Below are positions 1-11,728 of a stretch of 64,000 bases of DNA, piece after piece (position 1 is the stretch's first letter; each line of letters starts with the position of its first letter). Origin of the DNA: Maribacter sp. Its GTDB lineage: Bacteria; Bacteroidota; Bacteroidia; Flavobacteriales; Flavobacteriaceae. Below the pieces are notes generated by a model. That model ran no database searches, was not told the origin of the DNA, and saw only the letters and a program-made list of their open reading frames with translations. Position numbers and translations under genes: made by a program. The DNA lies in contig JAHENB010000007.1 in assembly GCA_024643345.1 (NCBI GenBank), positions 9,455 to 73,454 of the forward strand, in the 5' to 3' direction.

Positions 1-896
1 TCACATATGGTATAGCCGAAACTGTCGTCGCCGATGAAAGATGGGTCGGGGGCATAGGTCACCGTGTCGTCGCTGGGATCGCCGGGGGTGCCCCCGTCGT
101 TGACCGTCAACGTGCCGCTGGAAGGGTCGGTCACCGTGAGCGTACCATCATCGGGCACGCCGGTATCGTTGGCCAGTACGTCGATATCCACTGCAGTGTC
201 CTCCGGGGTCGAAATGTTATCGTCATTGGCAACAACTCGGCAAACCAATGCCAAGATATTGGCATCGGTGGCACTCACGTTACCCTGCCCACCATTGGCA
301 ATTACAGGAATCCCTTTAACATCTATTGAACCAAGTAGGGTACCTTTAGCATTGATTTGTTCTTTTCCAAACTCAGCCGTCCCTTCCAAAGCGTCCGGAC
401 AACCATCATCGTCACTGTCAGTATCTATATAATCAGGATTGCCATCATGGCTTATCGGCTTAATACCCTCACCACTTCCAGGTGTTTTTTCATAAATATC
501 ATCAAGACCGTTTCCATCAATATCAAGTCCGCTTGGAGGCAAAAAACCAGAAATAGTCTGTGCTTCGACATTGTCTAAAATACCGTCATTATCAGAATCG
601 CTATCCAAATAGTTAGGGATTCCGTCTTTATCGGTATCTGTAGGGTTTGTGTAGGGTTTGTTATCCTTATCCTTATTTGCATCTTCAACCGAATCAATGA
701 TGCCATCGTTGTCATCGTCAATATCGATGTTGTTGGGAACCCCATCACCATCGGAATCCAAATAGTACGTATCCATTTTTTTTCCTATCGGTGCTTCAAC
801 AAATGAAGAAATAACGACATACAGTCCAAAAGCAAAAATCAGCAATATGGCATATTGCAGTTTTCCCGTAAAACTTAAAAGTATTTGCCTATTCAT
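1..896 (-). CDS. Surface/secreted protein with TSP3-like Ca-binding repeats and Ig-like module (3' end outside window)
   Basis: Read on the minus strand from an ATG at 894-896, the frame stays open to the window edge, giving 298 residues of a longer protein. The N-terminus has one hydrophobic segment (about residues 13-30) that can act as a signal or anchor. Residues ~45-170 hold four or more acidic repeats of the type D-x-D-x-D-G (for example [24 protein letters not shown]), the calcium-binding thrombospondin type 3 pattern. From ~residue 220 an Ig/cadherin-like module begins (VANDD...ILANDT-like spacing, then [17 protein letters not shown]), typical of long repeat arrays in flavobacterial adhesins. 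The part encoding this module is much more GC-rich than the rest. Role in adhesion or as a gliding-related secreted protein is inference; a C-terminal sorting domain, if any, is outside the window. Confidence 0.8.
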   Translation of the reverse strand, partial: MNRQILLSFTGKLQYAILLIFAFGLYVVISSFVEAPIGKKMDTYYLDSDGDGVPNNIDIDDDNDGIIDSVEDANKDKDNKPYTNPTDTDKDGIPNYLDSDSDNDGILDNVEAQTISGFLPPSGLDIDGNGLDDIYEKTPGSGEGIKPISHDGNPDYIDTDSDDDGCPDALEGTAEFGKEQINAKGTLLGSIDVKGIPVIANGGQGNVSATDANILALVCRVVANDDNISTPEDTAVDIDVLANDTGVPDDGTLTVTDPSSGTLTVNDGGTPGDPSDDTVTYAPDPSFIGDDSFGYTIC

Positions 897-1257
897 AAGT
901 GTCAGTAATTTAGGTTTTACCAATCACCAAGGCCTGTAGGTCATATTAAGTTTATAAGATGTTGGGACTTCTTAAAACTACTGCAAGATATACGTAAAAA
1001 ATAGAACTTCAAATGTTATTCAAGGGCGAAATTTTGAATTCTCCTCCAATAACCAGTTTATCGGTTGATGTGTTTAAATCTAATAAATCGTGGACCTTCC
1101 AAAGCGTCAAATCAAACAAATTTTATCCATATACTACTTCGTTTATCTGGTTTATTCGCTATTCATCGATACTAGATTTCACTGAACGGTACTTATACCA
1201 AACTTAATAAAATTGATTTGCCCTCGATAAAGAGATTCAATCGCCCGTTATGGAACA
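897..1257. other. Intergenic region without a recognisable gene
   Basis: AT-rich spacer between the divergent surface-protein gene and prfC. A 64-codon plus-strand frame at 1013-1207 has no recognisable features and no promoter-like sequence close upstream; I do not consider it coding. I see no RNA gene or clear promoter for the minus-strand gene. Confidence 0.5.
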
Positions 1258-1288
1258 TTTGGGGTAACCTTAATTTAGCGTATTTTTG
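1258..1288 (+). promoter_or_regulatory. Promoter of prfC
   Basis: TTTG at 1258-1261, 19 bp spacer, then TATTTTTG at 1281-1288. This matches the Bacteroidetes sigma-ABfr consensus (TTTG, 17-23 bp, TAnnTTTG). The prfC ATG lies 14 bases downstream of the -7 element, so the 5' leader would be very short. Confidence 0.75.
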
Positions 1289-1302
1289 CACAAATTTTTT
1301 GA

Positions 1303-2892
1303 ATGACATTTAGAGAACAGATCCAAAGAAGAAGAACCTTTGGTATTATTTCGCACCCGGATGCCGGTAAAACCACCCTGACCGAGAAACTTTTACTATT
1401 TGGGGGTGCCATACAGGAAGCAGGGGCGGTCAAGAGCAATAAAATTAAGAAGAGCGCTACGAGCGACTTTATGGAAATCGAACGGCAACGTGGTATCTCG
1501 GTTTCAACTTCAGTACTTGCCTTTTTATATAAGGATAAAAAAATAAATATCCTCGATACCCCTGGACATAAAGATTTTGCGGAGGATACCTTCAGGACCT
1601 TGACTGCGGTTGACAGCGTAATCGTGGTCATCGATGTGGCCAAAGGGGTTGAGGAACAGACTGAAAAACTGGTGGAGGTTTGCCGCATGCGCAGCATCCC
1701 GATCATTGTTTTCATCAATAAAATGGACCGAGAAGGGAAAGATGCCTTCGATCTTCTGGATGAACTGGAACAAAAATTGGGTTTTAGCGTAACCCCTTTG
1801 AGTTTCCCAATAGGTATGGGGTATGATTTTAAGGGCATTTACAATATTTATGAAAAGAACATCAACCTCTTTAGCGGCGATAGCAAGAAAAACATAGAGG
1901 ATACGATTGCCTTTGACGATATCGAAAGCCCTGAATTGGAGGAAATCATTGGGAACAAAGCCGCACGGGCCTTACGGGAAAATTTGGAATTGGTCAACGG
2001 GGTATATCCCAAATTCGATCGTGAAACCTATTTGAAAGGGCAGCAACAACCCGTATTTTTCGGATCTGCCCTGAATAATTTCGGTGTCAGGGAATTATTG
2101 GACTGTTTTATAGAAATCGCCCCGCCCCCCAAATCGAAAATGGCCGAAGAACGCTTGGTCGCGGCTGATGAAAAAGAACTTACCGGTTTTGTCTTCAAAA
2201 TACATGCGAACATGGATCCAAAACATCGTGACCGATTGGCGTTCGTGAAAATCGTATCGGGGACCTTTGAGCGAAACAAACCCTATTTGCATGTCCGCCA
2301 AAACAAGAAGTTGAAATTTTCAAGTCCGAATGCCTTTTTTGCAGAAAAAAAGGAAATAGTGGATATCTCCTATCCCGGGGATATCGTAGGATTGCACGAT
2401 ACCGGTAATTTTAAGATCGGGGATACGCTAACAGAGGGTGAACCTATACATTACAAAGGGATTCCCAGTTTCTCACCGGAACATTTTCGGTATATCAACA
2501 ATGCGGATCCCATGAAGGCCAAACAATTAAACAAAGGCATCGACCAATTGATGGATGAGGGAGTGGCACAATTGTTCACTTTGGAACTCAACGGAAGAAA
2601 GGTGATCGGAACTGTAGGAGCGCTGCAATTCGAAGTGATCCAATACCGTTTGGAACACGAATATGGAGCCAAGTGTTCTTATGAAAATTTTCCGGTCTAC
2701 AAGGCCTGTTGGGTCTCTACCGAGGATAAAAAAAGTAAGGAATTCCAAGAATTCAAAAGGGTAAAGCAAAAATTTCTGGCCAAAGACAAGCGCGGACAGT
2801 TGGTTTTTTTGGCAGATTCACAGTTTTCATTGCAAATGACCCAGCAAAAATATCCGAACGTAAAACTTCATTTTACCTCAGAATTTGACTAG
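1303..2892 (+). CDS. prfC: Peptide chain release factor 3
   Basis: RF3 is a cytoplasmic translational GTPase that removes RF1/RF2 from the ribosome after peptide release. The 529-residue length is normal for the family. GTPase motifs are intact: P-loop HPDAGKTT (residues 18-25), the switch region with RQRGISVSTS (~61-70), DTPGH (85-89) and NKMD (139-142), followed by the domain II/III regions. The ATG is preceded by a good promoter and no Shine-Dalgarno sequence, as expected in Flavobacteriia. The gene is monocistronic: a strong hairpin terminator follows ~100 bases after the stop. The motif set and length separate it from EF-G. Confidence 0.97.
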   Translation: MTFREQIQRRRTFGIISHPDAGKTTLTEKLLLFGGAIQEAGAVKSNKIKKSATSDFMEIERQRGISVSTSVLAFLYKDKKINILDTPGHKDFAEDTFRTLTAVDSVIVVIDVAKGVEEQTEKLVEVCRMRSIPIIVFINKMDREGKDAFDLLDELEQKLGFSVTPLSFPIGMGYDFKGIYNIYEKNINLFSGDSKKNIEDTIAFDDIESPELEEIIGNKAARALRENLELVNGVYPKFDRETYLKGQQQPVFFGSALNNFGVRELLDCFIEIAPPPKSKMAEERLVAADEKELTGFVFKIHANMDPKHRDRLAFVKIVSGTFERNKPYLHVRQNKKLKFSSPNAFFAEKKEIVDISYPGDIVGLHDTGNFKIGDTLTEGEPIHYKGIPSFSPEHFRYINNADPMKAKQLNKGIDQLMDEGVAQLFTLELNGRKVIGTVGALQFEVIQYRLEHEYGAKCSYENFPVYKACWVSTEDKKSKEFQEFKRVKQKFLAKDKRGQLVFLADSQFSLQMTQQKYPNVKLHFTSEFD

Positions 2893-2991
2893 GCTAGGCG
2901 CCATGTTCAAATAAAATTACGCCCATTTGAGTTGGCTTTGATCCTGGGTTCAGATCGATAACAAATAGCGAAGCAAGCAAGATGATTAAAG

Positions 2992-3024
2992 CAAAAGGGC
3001 CACATTTTGCATGTGGCCCTTTTG
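2992..3024. terminator. Bidirectional terminator between prfC and the DUF3467 gene
   Basis: Perfect 14-bp inverted repeat (CAAAAGGGCCACAT / ATGTGGCCCTTTTG) around a 5-base loop. A-rich and T-rich ends on the two arms let it serve both convergent genes: prfC ends 100 bp to the left and the DUF3467 gene stops immediately to the right. Confidence 0.85.
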
Positions 3025-3025
3025 T

Positions 3026-3331
3026 TCATGCCTCCCCAGTAGGCCCAAAATTGAGCGGAATGGCGGGTTGGTCATAATCTTTAATACTGCCATGGGCCTT
3101 TTCGAACCGATTTACATTGTCGTTTAAGGCCTTGAGAAATTTTTTGGCATGCTGAGGGGTCAATACGATACGGCTCTTCACTTTTGCCTTGGGCGCCCCT
3201 GGCATTAAGCTGATAAAATCGATTACAAATTCGGAAACCGAGTGGTTGATGATCGCCAAATTGGAATAAACCCCTTCGGCCGTTTTTTCATCAAGTTCTA
3301 TGTTGATTTGCTTTTGTTCTTTCTTTTCCAT
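3026..3331 (-). CDS. DUF3467 family protein
   Basis: A 101-residue conserved protein of unknown function that in Bacteroidetes commonly sits next to rpoC. I start it at the ATG at 3329-3331 (MEKKEQKQINIEL). The frame is open further upstream, but that extension would overlap the rpoC terminator and has an unnatural sequence. The body includes EGVYSNLAIINHS, FVIDFISLMPGAPKAKVKSR and TPQHAKKFLKAL, which resemble DUF3467 as I recall it. No membrane segment or signal peptide. It follows rpoC on the same strand but is separated by a terminator, so expression is by readthrough or its own unseen promoter. A link to transcription is suggested only by position. Confidence 0.85.
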   Translation of the reverse strand: MEKKEQKQINIELDEKTAEGVYSNLAIINHSVSEFVIDFISLMPGAPKAKVKSRIVLTPQHAKKFLKALNDNVNRFEKAHGSIKDYDQPAIPLNFGPTGEA

Positions 3332-3385
3332 GTTTGGATCATTGTGTTTTTGGCAGCGCCACCCCTTCGGAATGAGCGCGTAAAA

Positions 3386-3428
3386 CAAAAAAGAAAGCCC
3401 CCGATGCTTTGATGCACGAGGGCTTTTT
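3386..3428. terminator. rpoC terminator
   Basis: Immediately downstream of the rpoC stop. Arms AAAGCCCCCGATGC (3394-3407) and GCACGAGGGCTTT (3414-3426) pair with one bulge around a short loop. On the minus strand a T-rich run follows the hairpin (3386-3393), as expected for intrinsic termination of the long rpl-rpo transcript. Confidence 0.8.
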
Positions 3429-3430
3429 GA

Positions 3431-6400
3431 TTAGAATTTCATGGCTTCCTTGCGTGCCATGATTTCATCGTATTCCTCCTTAGATCCGACTATGATGCTC
3501 TCATAATCGCGCATTCCGGTACCTGCTGGTATTCTGTGGCCCACAATAACGTTTTCCTTCAAACCTTCCAAGGTATCTACCTTACCGCTCACCGCGGCTT
3601 CGTTCAATACTTTGGTCGTTTCCTGGAATGATGCCGCGGAAATAAAGGACTTCGTCTGTAACGAGGCCCTTGTAATCCCCTGTAGAATCGGTGTAGCGGT
3701 GGCCGAAACGGCATCCCTTGCCGTGGCCAATGCCTTATCTGCTCTTTTTAGGATAGAGTTTTCGTCTCTTAATTCCCTTGCGGTAATGATCATTCCCGCT
3801 TTTAGGTTTTCAGACTCCCCTGCTTCGAGTACAACCTTTTTTCCGAATATTTCATCGTTTTCTTCGATGAAATCATCTTTGTGCACCAACTGGTTCTCCA
3901 AGAAAATGGTATCTCCCGGATCTTCTATCCGTACCTTTCTCATCATCTGTCGAACCACCACTTCGAAATGCTTGTCATTGATCTTTACACCTTGTAAACG
4001 ATAGACTTCCTGCACCTCGTTCACCAAATACTGCTGAACCGCGGAAGGGCCTTTAATCGCCAAGATGTCTTCGGGTGTTACCGATCCATCCGATAAGGGC
4101 ATTCCGGCACGTACGTAGTCGTTTTCCTGAACCAATATTTGGTTCGAAAGTTTAACCAGATATTTCTTGACCTCACCAAGTTTCGATTCGATTATGATTT
4201 CACGGTTACCCCTTTTGATCTTGCCAAAGGAAACCACGCCATCAATTTCAGAAACAACGGCAGGATTGGAAGGGTTTCGAGCTTCGAACAATTCGGTCAC
4301 CCTTGGTAAACCACCAGTAATATCTCCTGTTTTAGCTGACTTTCTGGGTATTTTCACCAAAATTTTGCCTTCTTTGATCTTGTCCCCATCATCAACCATG
4401 ATGTGAGAGCCCACAGGAAGGTTATAGGAGCGTAGTACTTCATTCTTTGAGTTCATGATCAGAAGCGTAGGAATCAGTTTTTTATTTCTCGATTCCGAAA
4501 TTACTTTCTCCTGGAAACCGGTTTGTTCATCGATTTCAACTTGATAGGTAATCCCTTGCTCTATATTCTCATACGCGATCTTTCCAGGGAATTCAGAAAC
4601 GATGACCCCATTATACGGATCCCATTGACAGATGACCTCAGCAGCGGCAACCTTGGCCCCATTTTTCACGAACAATTGTGATCCATACGGTATGTTATTG
4701 GTGCTCAGTGTAATACCGGTTTTGGCATCCATTATCTTGATTTCCGAAGTTCTTGAAATAACAATTTCGGAAGCTTTCCCTTCGGCATCCTCTCCTTTCA
4801 CCGTGCGTAAATCCTCGATTTCGGCAATACCGCCAAACTTGGCCAATAATTTGCTTTCTTCGGAAATGTTACCTGCAATACCACCAACGTGGAAGGTTCT
4901 CAAGGTTAGCTGCGTACCCGGTTCCCCAATTGACTGTGCCGCCACGACGCCAACGGCTTCGCCGCGTTGAACCATCTTATTGGTCGATAGGTTTCTTCCA
5001 TAACATTTTGCACAAATTCCTTTAGGTGCTTCACAGGTAAGTGCTGAACGCACCTCCACCTTTTCTATAGGAGAAGCTTCGATCTTCCTCACATCGGCTT
5101 CCATGATTTCCTGACCTGCCTTTAAAAGCAATTCTTCGGTAAGCGGGTTGTATAGGTCGTGCAGGGAAACCCTACCCAAGATACGTTCTCCCAAAGACTC
5201 TACGATTTCCTCGTTCTTTTTCAAGGCTTCCACCAGAACCCCCCTTAAGGTTTCGCAATCCTCTATATTGATGATCACATCCTGGGATACGTCTACCAAT
5301 CGCCTGGTCAAATACCCGGCATCGGCAGTTTTCAAAGCGGTATCGGCCAATCCTTTACGGGCACCGTGGGTCGAGATGAAGTATTCCAAAATCGAAAGCC
5401 CTTCTTTAAAGTTAGAAAGAATGGGGTTTTCAATGATTTCACCACCCCCTGCTGTCGATTTTTTAGGCTTGGCCATCAATCCTCGCATACCGGTCAACTG
5501 ACGGATCTGCTCCTTGGAGCCCCTTGCGCCAGAATCAAGCATCATGTACACCGAGTTGAATCCTTGTTGGTCTTCCCGAATACGCTTCATCGCCAATTCG
5601 GTGAGAAGGGCATTGGTACTGGTCCAAACATCGATTACCTGATTGTATCGTTCGTTGTTGGTGATCAGACCCATGTTGTAGTTGGCCATGATACCGTCAA
5701 CTTGCTCATTGGCATCGGCTATCATTTCATGTTTTTCCTTAGGAATGATAATGTCGCCCAAACTGAAGGATAGTCCTCCCTTGAAGGCGAATTCATACCC
5801 CATGGTTTTGATTTTATCCAAGAAATCGGCTGTGGTCGGGACATCGGTCACCGCCAGAATATTACCGATAATATCGCGAAGCGACTTTTTGTTCAAAACC
5901 TCATTCACATAACCTGCCTGCTCAGGTACTACTTTGTTAAAGAGCACACGACCAACGGTGGTGGAAATGATCTGCTTGACCAAGTCACCATCTTCATTGA
6001 AATCTTTTGCCCTTACCTTGATACCGGCGTTCAAATCGAGCCTGCCTTCATTGAATGCAATGACCACTTCTTCGGCAGAATAAAAGGTCAACCCTTCACC
6101 CTTCACCTTAACCTCATCTGTTGATTTGCGTTCCTTGGTCATATAGTATAAACCCAAGACCATATCCTGAGAAGGTACGGTAATCGGGGAACCATTGGCA
6201 GGGTTCAAAATATTATGGGAAGCCAACATCAGCAATTGAGCCTCAAGAATGGCCTCTGGCCCCAAAGGTAGGTGTACGGCCATCTGATCTCCATCGAAAT
6301 CGGCGTTAAAAGCGGTACATACCAATGGGTGCAACCTAATGGCCTTGCCTTCGATCAGTTTGGGCTGAAATGCCTGAATGCCCAAACGGTGCAATGTTGG

Positions 6401-7729
6401 GGCCCTATTGAGAAGTACAGGATGTCCTTTCAATACATTCTCTAGGATATCCCATACCACCGGTTCTTTTTTATCGATAATTTTCTTGGCCGACTTCACG
6501 GTCTTTACAATACCACGTTCTATCAATTTTCGTATGATAAAGGGTTTGTAAAGTTCTGAAGCCATATCCTTTGGAAGACCGCATTCATATAAGCTCATTT
6601 CAGGACCTACGACAATGACCGAACGTGCAGAATAATCTACGCGTTTACCCAATAGGTTCTGACGAAAACGACCTTGTTTCCCCTTCAAGGAATCAGAAAG
6701 TGATTTCAATGGCCTGTTTGATTCGGTTTTTACTGCCGATGCCTTGCGGGTATTGTCAAATAGAGAATCAACCGCTTCTTGGAGCATCCGCTTCTCATTT
6801 CTAAGAATCACTTCAGGGGCTTTTATCTCTACCAATCTCTTAAGACGGTTGTTTCTGATGATCACCCTTCGGTACAGATCGTTCAGGTCGGAGGTCGCAA
6901 AACGACCACCATCCAGCGGAACCAACGGACGTAGTTCGGGTGGAATTACGGGAATCACCTTCATGATCATCCATTCGGGTTTGTTCTCCCTATTGTCTTG
7001 TGACTCGCGCAATGCCTCCACGACCTGAAGGCGCTTCAACGCCTCGGTTTTTCGCTGTTTCGAAGTTTCGGTATTGGCTTTATGCCTTAAATCATAGGAA
7101 AGCTCCTTCAGGTCAATGCGTCCCAAAAGATCGATCAAACATTCGGCGCCCATTTTGGCAATGAACTTGTTGGGGTCAGAATCTTCAAGATATTGGTTCT
7201 CCGCCGGAATCGACTCCAATATGTTCAAGTATTCCTCTTCCGTCAGGAAGTCCAACTGCTTGATTTCCTCTCCCTCAATTCCCTTGGCGACACCCGGTTG
7301 GATAACCACATAGCGCTCATAGTAAATGATCATGTCCAATTTTTTGGAGGGCAACCCCAGTAGGTATCCGATTTTATTGGGTAAAGACCGGAAGTACCAA
7401 ATATGGGCCACGGGTACGACCAAATTAATGTGTCCTACCCGATCTCTTCGAACTTTTTTCTCCGTAACCTCAACGCCGCAACGATCGCAAACAATACCGC
7501 GATATCGAATCCGTTTATATTTGCCGCAAGCACATTCATAATCCTTTACAGGTCCAAATATCCGCTCGCAAAACAGACCATCGCGTTCTGGCTTATGGGT
7601 TCTGTAATTGATGGTTTCAGGTTTTAAGACTTCCCCCCTCGACTCCGCCAAAATAGATTCTGGTGACGCCAAGCCGATCGAAATCTTATCAAACCTCTTT
7701 ACTGGTGCATTATCGTTAATTCTTGCCAT
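3431..7729 (-). CDS. rpoC: DNA-directed RNA polymerase subunit beta'
   Basis: Largest catalytic subunit of RNA polymerase, 1432 residues. The N-terminal zinc-binding module has Cys66, Cys68, Cys81 and Cys84. The absolutely conserved active-site loop NADFDGDQM (475-483) supplies the Mg-binding aspartates, and the second Cys cluster is at [11 protein letters not shown]. The frame is complete with no internal break. It lies 59 bp downstream of rpoB on the same strand and ends at a hairpin terminator. It belongs to the secE-nusG-rplKAJL-rpoBC superoperon. Confidence 0.99.
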   Translation of the reverse strand: MARINDNAPVKRFDKISIGLASPESILAESRGEVLKPETINYRTHKPERDGLFCERIFGPVKDYECACGKYKRIRYRGIVCDRCGVEVTEKKVRRDRVGHINLVVPVAHIWYFRSLPNKIGYLLGLPSKKLDMIIYYERYVVIQPGVAKGIEGEEIKQLDFLTEEEYLNILESIPAENQYLEDSDPNKFIAKMGAECLIDLLGRIDLKELSYDLRHKANTETSKQRKTEALKRLQVVEALRESQDNRENKPEWMIMKVIPVIPPELRPLVPLDGGRFATSDLNDLYRRVIIRNNRLKRLVEIKAPEVILRNEKRMLQEAVDSLFDNTRKASAVKTESNRPLKSLSDSLKGKQGRFRQNLLGKRVDYSARSVIVVGPEMSLYECGLPKDMASELYKPFIIRKLIERGIVKTVKSAKKIIDKKEPVVWDILENVLKGHPVLLNRAPTLHRLGIQAFQPKLIEGKAIRLHPLVCTAFNADFDGDQMAVHLPLGPEAILEAQLLMLASHNILNPANGSPITVPSQDMVLGLYYMTKERKSTDEVKVKGEGLTFYSAEEVVIAFNEGRLDLNAGIKVRAKDFNEDGDLVKQIISTTVGRVLFNKVVPEQAGYVNEVLNKKSLRDIIGNILAVTDVPTTADFLDKIKTMGYEFAFKGGLSFSLGDIIIPKEKHEMIADANEQVDGIMANYNMGLITNNERYNQVIDVWTSTNALLTELAMKRIREDQQGFNSVYMMLDSGARGSKEQIRQLTGMRGLMAKPKKSTAGGGEIIENPILSNFKEGLSILEYFISTHGARKGLADTALKTADAGYLTRRLVDVSQDVIINIEDCETLRGVLVEALKKNEEIVESLGERILGRVSLHDLYNPLTEELLLKAGQEIMEADVRKIEASPIEKVEVRSALTCEAPKGICAKCYGRNLSTNKMVQRGEAVGVVAAQSIGEPGTQLTLRTFHVGGIAGNISEESKLLAKFGGIAEIEDLRTVKGEDAEGKASEIVISRTSEIKIMDAKTGITLSTNNIPYGSQLFVKNGAKVAAAEVICQWDPYNGVIVSEFPGKIAYENIEQGITYQVEIDEQTGFQEKVISESRNKKLIPTLLIMNSKNEVLRSYNLPVGSHIMVDDGDKIKEGKILVKIPRKSAKTGDITGGLPRVTELFEARNPSNPAVVSEIDGVVSFGKIKRGNREIIIESKLGEVKKYLVKLSNQILVQENDYVRAGMPLSDGSVTPEDILAIKGPSAVQQYLVNEVQEVYRLQGVKINDKHFEVVVRQMMRKVRIEDPGDTIFLENQLVHKDDFIEENDEIFGKKVVLEAGESENLKAGMIITARELRDENSILKRADKALATARDAVSATATPILQGITRASLQTKSFISAASFQETTKVLNEAAVSGKVDTLEGLKENVIVGHRIPAGTGMRDYESIIVGSKEEYDEIMARKEAMKF

Positions 7730-7788
7730 GATATAATGGTGATACTAAATTAATTGTGTGTTCAAAAGTCGATATAAAACCGACTTGG

Positions 7789-10700
7789 CTATTCTTCCAA
7801 CCTGATGTCCAATCCCAATCCTTTGAGTTCGTGCATCAATACGTTGAACGATTCTGGTAATCCAGGCTCTGGCATGGTCTCTCCCTTCACGATCGCCTCA
7901 TAGGTTTTGGCCCTTCCAACGACATCATCTGATTTAACCGTCAAAATTTCACGTAATGTGGCCGAGGCGCCATAGGCTTCCAGTGCCCATACCTCCATCT
8001 CGCCAAAACGCTGGCCTCCAAACTGAGCCTTACCGCCCAAGGGCTGTTGTGTGATCAACGAGTACGGCCCAATTGATCTGGCGTGCATCTTATCGTCGAC
8101 CATATGGCCCAATTTCAACATATAGATCACCCCCACGGTGGCAGGTTGGTCGAAACGCTCTCCGGTACCCCCATCAAAAAGATAGGTGTGGCCGAATCTT
8201 GGGATTCCTGCTTCGTCGGTATAGGCATTGATCTGGTCTAAAGTGGCCCCATCGAAAATAGGGGTCGCATACTTTTTACCCAATTTAAGCCCAGCCCAGC
8301 CGAGTACGGTTTCGTAAATCTGCCCGATGTTCATACGTGAGGGAACCCCCAATGGGTTCAATACGATGTCTACCGGAGTACCATCTTCCAGGAAAGGCAT
8401 GTCTTCCTGACGAACGATTCGGGATACGATCCCTTTGTTACCGTGACGGCCAGCCATTTTATCGCCCACCTTTAACTTGCGTTTTTTGGCGATGTATACT
8501 TTGGCCAACTTCATGATGCCCGCTGGCAATTCGTCTCCTACGGAAATGGTGAACTTGTCCCTTCTCAAGTTTCCTTGAAGGTCGTTCAATTTGATCTTGT
8601 AGTTATGGAGCAAATCGGCCACATGGGTATTCGACTCCTTATCAGTGGTCCAGCTACCGCCAACCAAGTGTGCAAAATCGTCGACAGCGTTCAACATCTT
8701 CATGGTGTACTTTTTGCCCTTTGGCAAAACCTCTTCCCCTAAATCGTTCAATACGCCCTGTGAAGTCTTTCCATTGATCAAATTGAACAATTTGTCGATC
8801 AGCACCTCCTTAAGCTCCTGGAATTTCACTTCATATTCCAATTCGAGTTTGGAGATGGCTTCCTTATCTTCCGATCGTTTGCGTTTGTCCTTAATGGAAC
8901 GTGAAAACAATTTTTTATCGATGACCACACCGTTCAAAGATGGGGGCGCCTTTAACGAGGCATCCTTCACATCGCCTGCTTTATCTCCAAAAATGGCCCG
9001 TAAAAGCTTTTCTTCCGGAGTGGGATCGGATTCCCCTTTTGGGGTAATCTTACCGATCAGGATGTCTCCAGGTTTTACTTCAGCCCCTATTCGGATCATT
9101 CCGTTTTCATCTAAGTCTTTGGTCGCTTCTTCAGATACATTGGGGATATCATGGGTCAACTCTTCAGCACCCAGTTTGGTATCCCTAACTTCAAGTGAGT
9201 ATTCATCGACATGGATTGAAGTAAAGATATCTTCCCGAACCACTTTTTCAGAAATCACGATGGCATCCTCAAAGTTATACCCTTTCCATGGCATAAAAGC
9301 CACGGTTAGGTTTCTTCCCAGCGCAAGTTCACCACTCTCGGTGGCATAGCCTTCACAAAGCACCTGACCTTTTTTTACCTTATCCCCTTTTTTAACAATA
9401 GGTTTAAGGTTGATGCTGGTTCCTTGGTTGGTTTTTCTGAATTTAACCAGTTCATAGGTTTTGGAATCATCCTCAAAACTGATCATGCGCTCCTCCTCGG
9501 ATCGATTATATTTAATTGTAATCTTATGTGCATCAACATATTCAATGACCCCATCGCCTTCTGCATTGATCAATACCCTGGAATCGGAGGCCACCTGGCG
9601 TTCCAATCCTGTTCCCACTATCGGGGACTGCGGTTTGAGCAAGGGTACCGCCTGACGCATCATGTTTGAACCCATCAAGGCCCTGTTGGCATCATCATGC
9701 TCCAAAAACGGGATCAAGGATGCCGAAATGGAGGCAATTTGGTTAGGTGCTACATCGGTATAGTTGACTTCTTTGGGATCTACCACTGGGAAATCCCCTT
9801 CTTCCCTAACGATTACCTTATCGGCGTCTATGGTACCATTCTCTTTTTGGGGAATGTTCGCCTGGGCAATTTTCATGCCTTCTTCTTCCTCCGCACTTAA
9901 GTAGGAAAATTCCTTGGTATTTACCTTCCCGTCAGTAACCTGTCGATAAGGGGTTTCCAGAAAGCCCATACCGTTTACCTTGGCAAAAACCGAGAGCGAG
10001 GAAATCAATCCAATGTTCGGTCCTTCAGGGGTTTCAATGGGACATAATCTTCCATAGTGGGTATAGTGCACGTCACGAACCTCAAATCCGGCACGCTCTC
10101 TTGAAAGTCCACCTGGGCCTAAGGCCGACAACCTACGTTTGTGGGTAATCTCTGCCAAGGGGTTGGTTTGGTCCATGAACTGGGACAGCTGGTTGGTACC
10201 GAAAAAAGAGTTGATCACCGAAGACAGGGTCTTGGCATTGATCAGATCGATCGGTGTAAAAACCTCATTATCACGAACGTTCATACGTTCACGGATGGTC
10301 CTGGCCATACGTGCCAAACCTACGCCGAACTGTTGCGACAACTGCTCACCCACTGTACGAACGCGTCGGTTCGATAGGTGGTCGATATCATCGATCTCGG
10401 CCTTGGAATTGATCAGTTCGATCAAGTATTTGATGATTGTAATGATATCTTCCTTGGTCAAGACCTGCTTGTCCATTCCAATATCCAATCCCAATTTTTT
10501 ATTCATTCGATATCGGCCCACTTCGCCCAAATTGTAGCGTTGATCCGAGAAAAACAACTTATCAATAATGCCTCGCGCCGTTTCCTCATCGGGCGGTTCG
10601 GCATTTCTCAATTGTCGGTAAATATGTTCAACCGCTTCTTTTTCAGAGTTGGTAGGATCTTTTTGCAAGGTATTGTGGATAATGGCATAATCGCTTTGCG

Positions 10701-11598
10701 CATTGTTCTCCTTGTGCAAAAGAATGGTTTTTACATCAGCTTCAGTGATTTGGTTGATGTGGTCTTTGTCGAGAATGGTATCACGATCCAAAATTATTTC
10801 GTTCCGCTCGATCGAGACCACTTCCCCTGTATCCTCATCCACAAAATCTTCATGCCATGTATTCAAAACACGGGCGGCCAATTTACGGCCCAAGACCTTT
10901 TTTAAACCCGCTACCGAAACTTTGATCTCTTCGGAAAGGTCAAATATTTCAAGGATATCCTTATCCCTTTCAAAGCCAATGGCCCTGAACAAGGTAGTTA
11001 CGGGCAACTTTTTCTTTCTGTCTATATAAGCGTACATCACCCCATTGATATCGGTGGCAAACTCTATCCACGATCCCTTGAACGGAATGACCCTTGCAGA
11101 ATATAATTTGGTACCGTTCGCATGGAACGATTGCCCGAAGAAAACCCCGGGAGATCGGTGCAGCTGGGATACCACGACCCGCTCGGCCCCGTTGATGACG
11201 AAGGTACCGCTGGGAGTCATATAAGGGATGGTTCCCAAGTAAACGTCCTGTACGATGGTCTCGAAATCTTCATGTTCCACATCGGTGCAGTAGAGCTTTA
11301 ATCTTGCCTTCAGCGGCACGCTGTAGGTTAGACCGCGCTCAATGCATTCCTGGATGGAATATCTTGGTGGATCGATAAAGTAATCTAGAAACTCAAGTAC
11401 GAACTGATTTCTGGTGTCCGTAATTGGGAAGTTTTCCATGAAGGTATTGTACAATCCCTCATTGCCCCTTTCGTCAGATTTGGTTTCAAGTTGAAAGAAA
11501 TCTTGAAACGATTTAATCTGAATGTCCAAGAAATCCGGATATTCCGGTGTGTTCTTAGCGGATGCAAAATTTATTCTTTCAGTCTGTTGTGTGAACAT
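7789..11598 (-). CDS. rpoB: DNA-directed RNA polymerase subunit beta
   Basis: Second large RNA polymerase subunit, 1269 residues, complete. The rifampicin-binding cluster is easily seen as [15 protein letters not shown] followed by [13 protein letters not shown]; the residues most often changed in resistant strains (the Asp of FMDQ, the His of THKRR and the Ser of LSALG) are all wild type, so a rifampicin-sensitive enzyme is expected. The C-terminus contains the usual [19 protein letters not shown] segment. The gene is separated from rplL by 130 bp holding a long hairpin, and from rpoC by 59 bp. Confidence 0.99.
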   Translation of the reverse strand: MFTQQTERINFASAKNTPEYPDFLDIQIKSFQDFFQLETKSDERGNEGLYNTFMENFPITDTRNQFVLEFLDYFIDPPRYSIQECIERGLTYSVPLKARLKLYCTDVEHEDFETIVQDVYLGTIPYMTPSGTFVINGAERVVVSQLHRSPGVFFGQSFHANGTKLYSARVIPFKGSWIEFATDINGVMYAYIDRKKKLPVTTLFRAIGFERDKDILEIFDLSEEIKVSVAGLKKVLGRKLAARVLNTWHEDFVDEDTGEVVSIERNEIILDRDTILDKDHINQITEADVKTILLHKENNAQSDYAIIHNTLQKDPTNSEKEAVEHIYRQLRNAEPPDEETARGIIDKLFFSDQRYNLGEVGRYRMNKKLGLDIGMDKQVLTKEDIITIIKYLIELINSKAEIDDIDHLSNRRVRTVGEQLSQQFGVGLARMARTIRERMNVRDNEVFTPIDLINAKTLSSVINSFFGTNQLSQFMDQTNPLAEITHKRRLSALGPGGLSRERAGFEVRDVHYTHYGRLCPIETPEGPNIGLISSLSVFAKVNGMGFLETPYRQVTDGKVNTKEFSYLSAEEEEGMKIAQANIPQKENGTIDADKVIVREEGDFPVVDPKEVNYTDVAPNQIASISASLIPFLEHDDANRALMGSNMMRQAVPLLKPQSPIVGTGLERQVASDSRVLINAEGDGVIEYVDAHKITIKYNRSEEERMISFEDDSKTYELVKFRKTNQGTSINLKPIVKKGDKVKKGQVLCEGYATESGELALGRNLTVAFMPWKGYNFEDAIVISEKVVREDIFTSIHVDEYSLEVRDTKLGAEELTHDIPNVSEEATKDLDENGMIRIGAEVKPGDILIGKITPKGESDPTPEEKLLRAIFGDKAGDVKDASLKAPPSLNGVVIDKKLFSRSIKDKRKRSEDKEAISKLELEYEVKFQELKEVLIDKLFNLINGKTSQGVLNDLGEEVLPKGKKYTMKMLNAVDDFAHLVGGSWTTDKESNTHVADLLHNYKIKLNDLQGNLRRDKFTISVGDELPAGIMKLAKVYIAKKRKLKVGDKMAGRHGNKGIVSRIVRQEDMPFLEDGTPVDIVLNPLGVPSRMNIGQIYETVLGWAGLKLGKKYATPIFDGATLDQINAYTDEAGIPRFGHTYLFDGGTGERFDQPATVGVIYMLKLGHMVDDKMHARSIGPYSLITQQPLGGKAQFGGQRFGEMEVWALEAYGASATLREILTVKSDDVVGRAKTYEAIVKGETMPEPGLPESFNVLMHELKGLGLDIRLEE

Positions 11599-11667
11599 CT
11601 ATGGACAAAATTTTGATCGTGAATATTATTGGGTGGTATATAACTTTATATACGATGTGTATAAAAT

Positions 11668-11706
11668 GGTTTAGGTCTAGCCACAAAATGTGGAAAGACC
11701 TAAACC
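11668..11706 (-). promoter_or_regulatory. Long hairpin in the rplL-rpoB spacer (attenuator or processing site)
   Basis: On the minus strand GGTTTAGGTCT (11706-11696) and AGACCTAAACC (11678-11668) form a perfect 11-bp stem. It is continued across a 2x2 internal loop by CCACA / TGTGG with a 3-base loop. It lies ~22 bases after the rplL stop and ~70 bases before rpoB, and is followed by ATTTTAT, a weak T-run. The position is that of the E. coli rplL-rpoB attenuator and RNase III site. Partial termination or processing is inference. Confidence 0.7.
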
Positions 11707-11728
11707 CATAGTGATATGGTTGATGCCC

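Noticed and set aside
1013-1207. 64-codon plus-strand frame in the spacer before prfC.
   Set aside because: No recognisable domain, no promoter or conserved neighbour; AT-rich low-complexity translation.
2930-2965. Stretch resembling the start of 16S rRNA (TTTGATCCTGG followed by GTTCAG).
   Set aside because: Only about 16 bases match; the following bases do not resemble 16S rRNA and no rRNA continues.
3332-3388. N-terminal extension of the DUF3467 gene to 3388.
   Set aside because: It would overlap the rpoC terminator and does not look like family sequence; the ATG at 3331 gives the normal protein.
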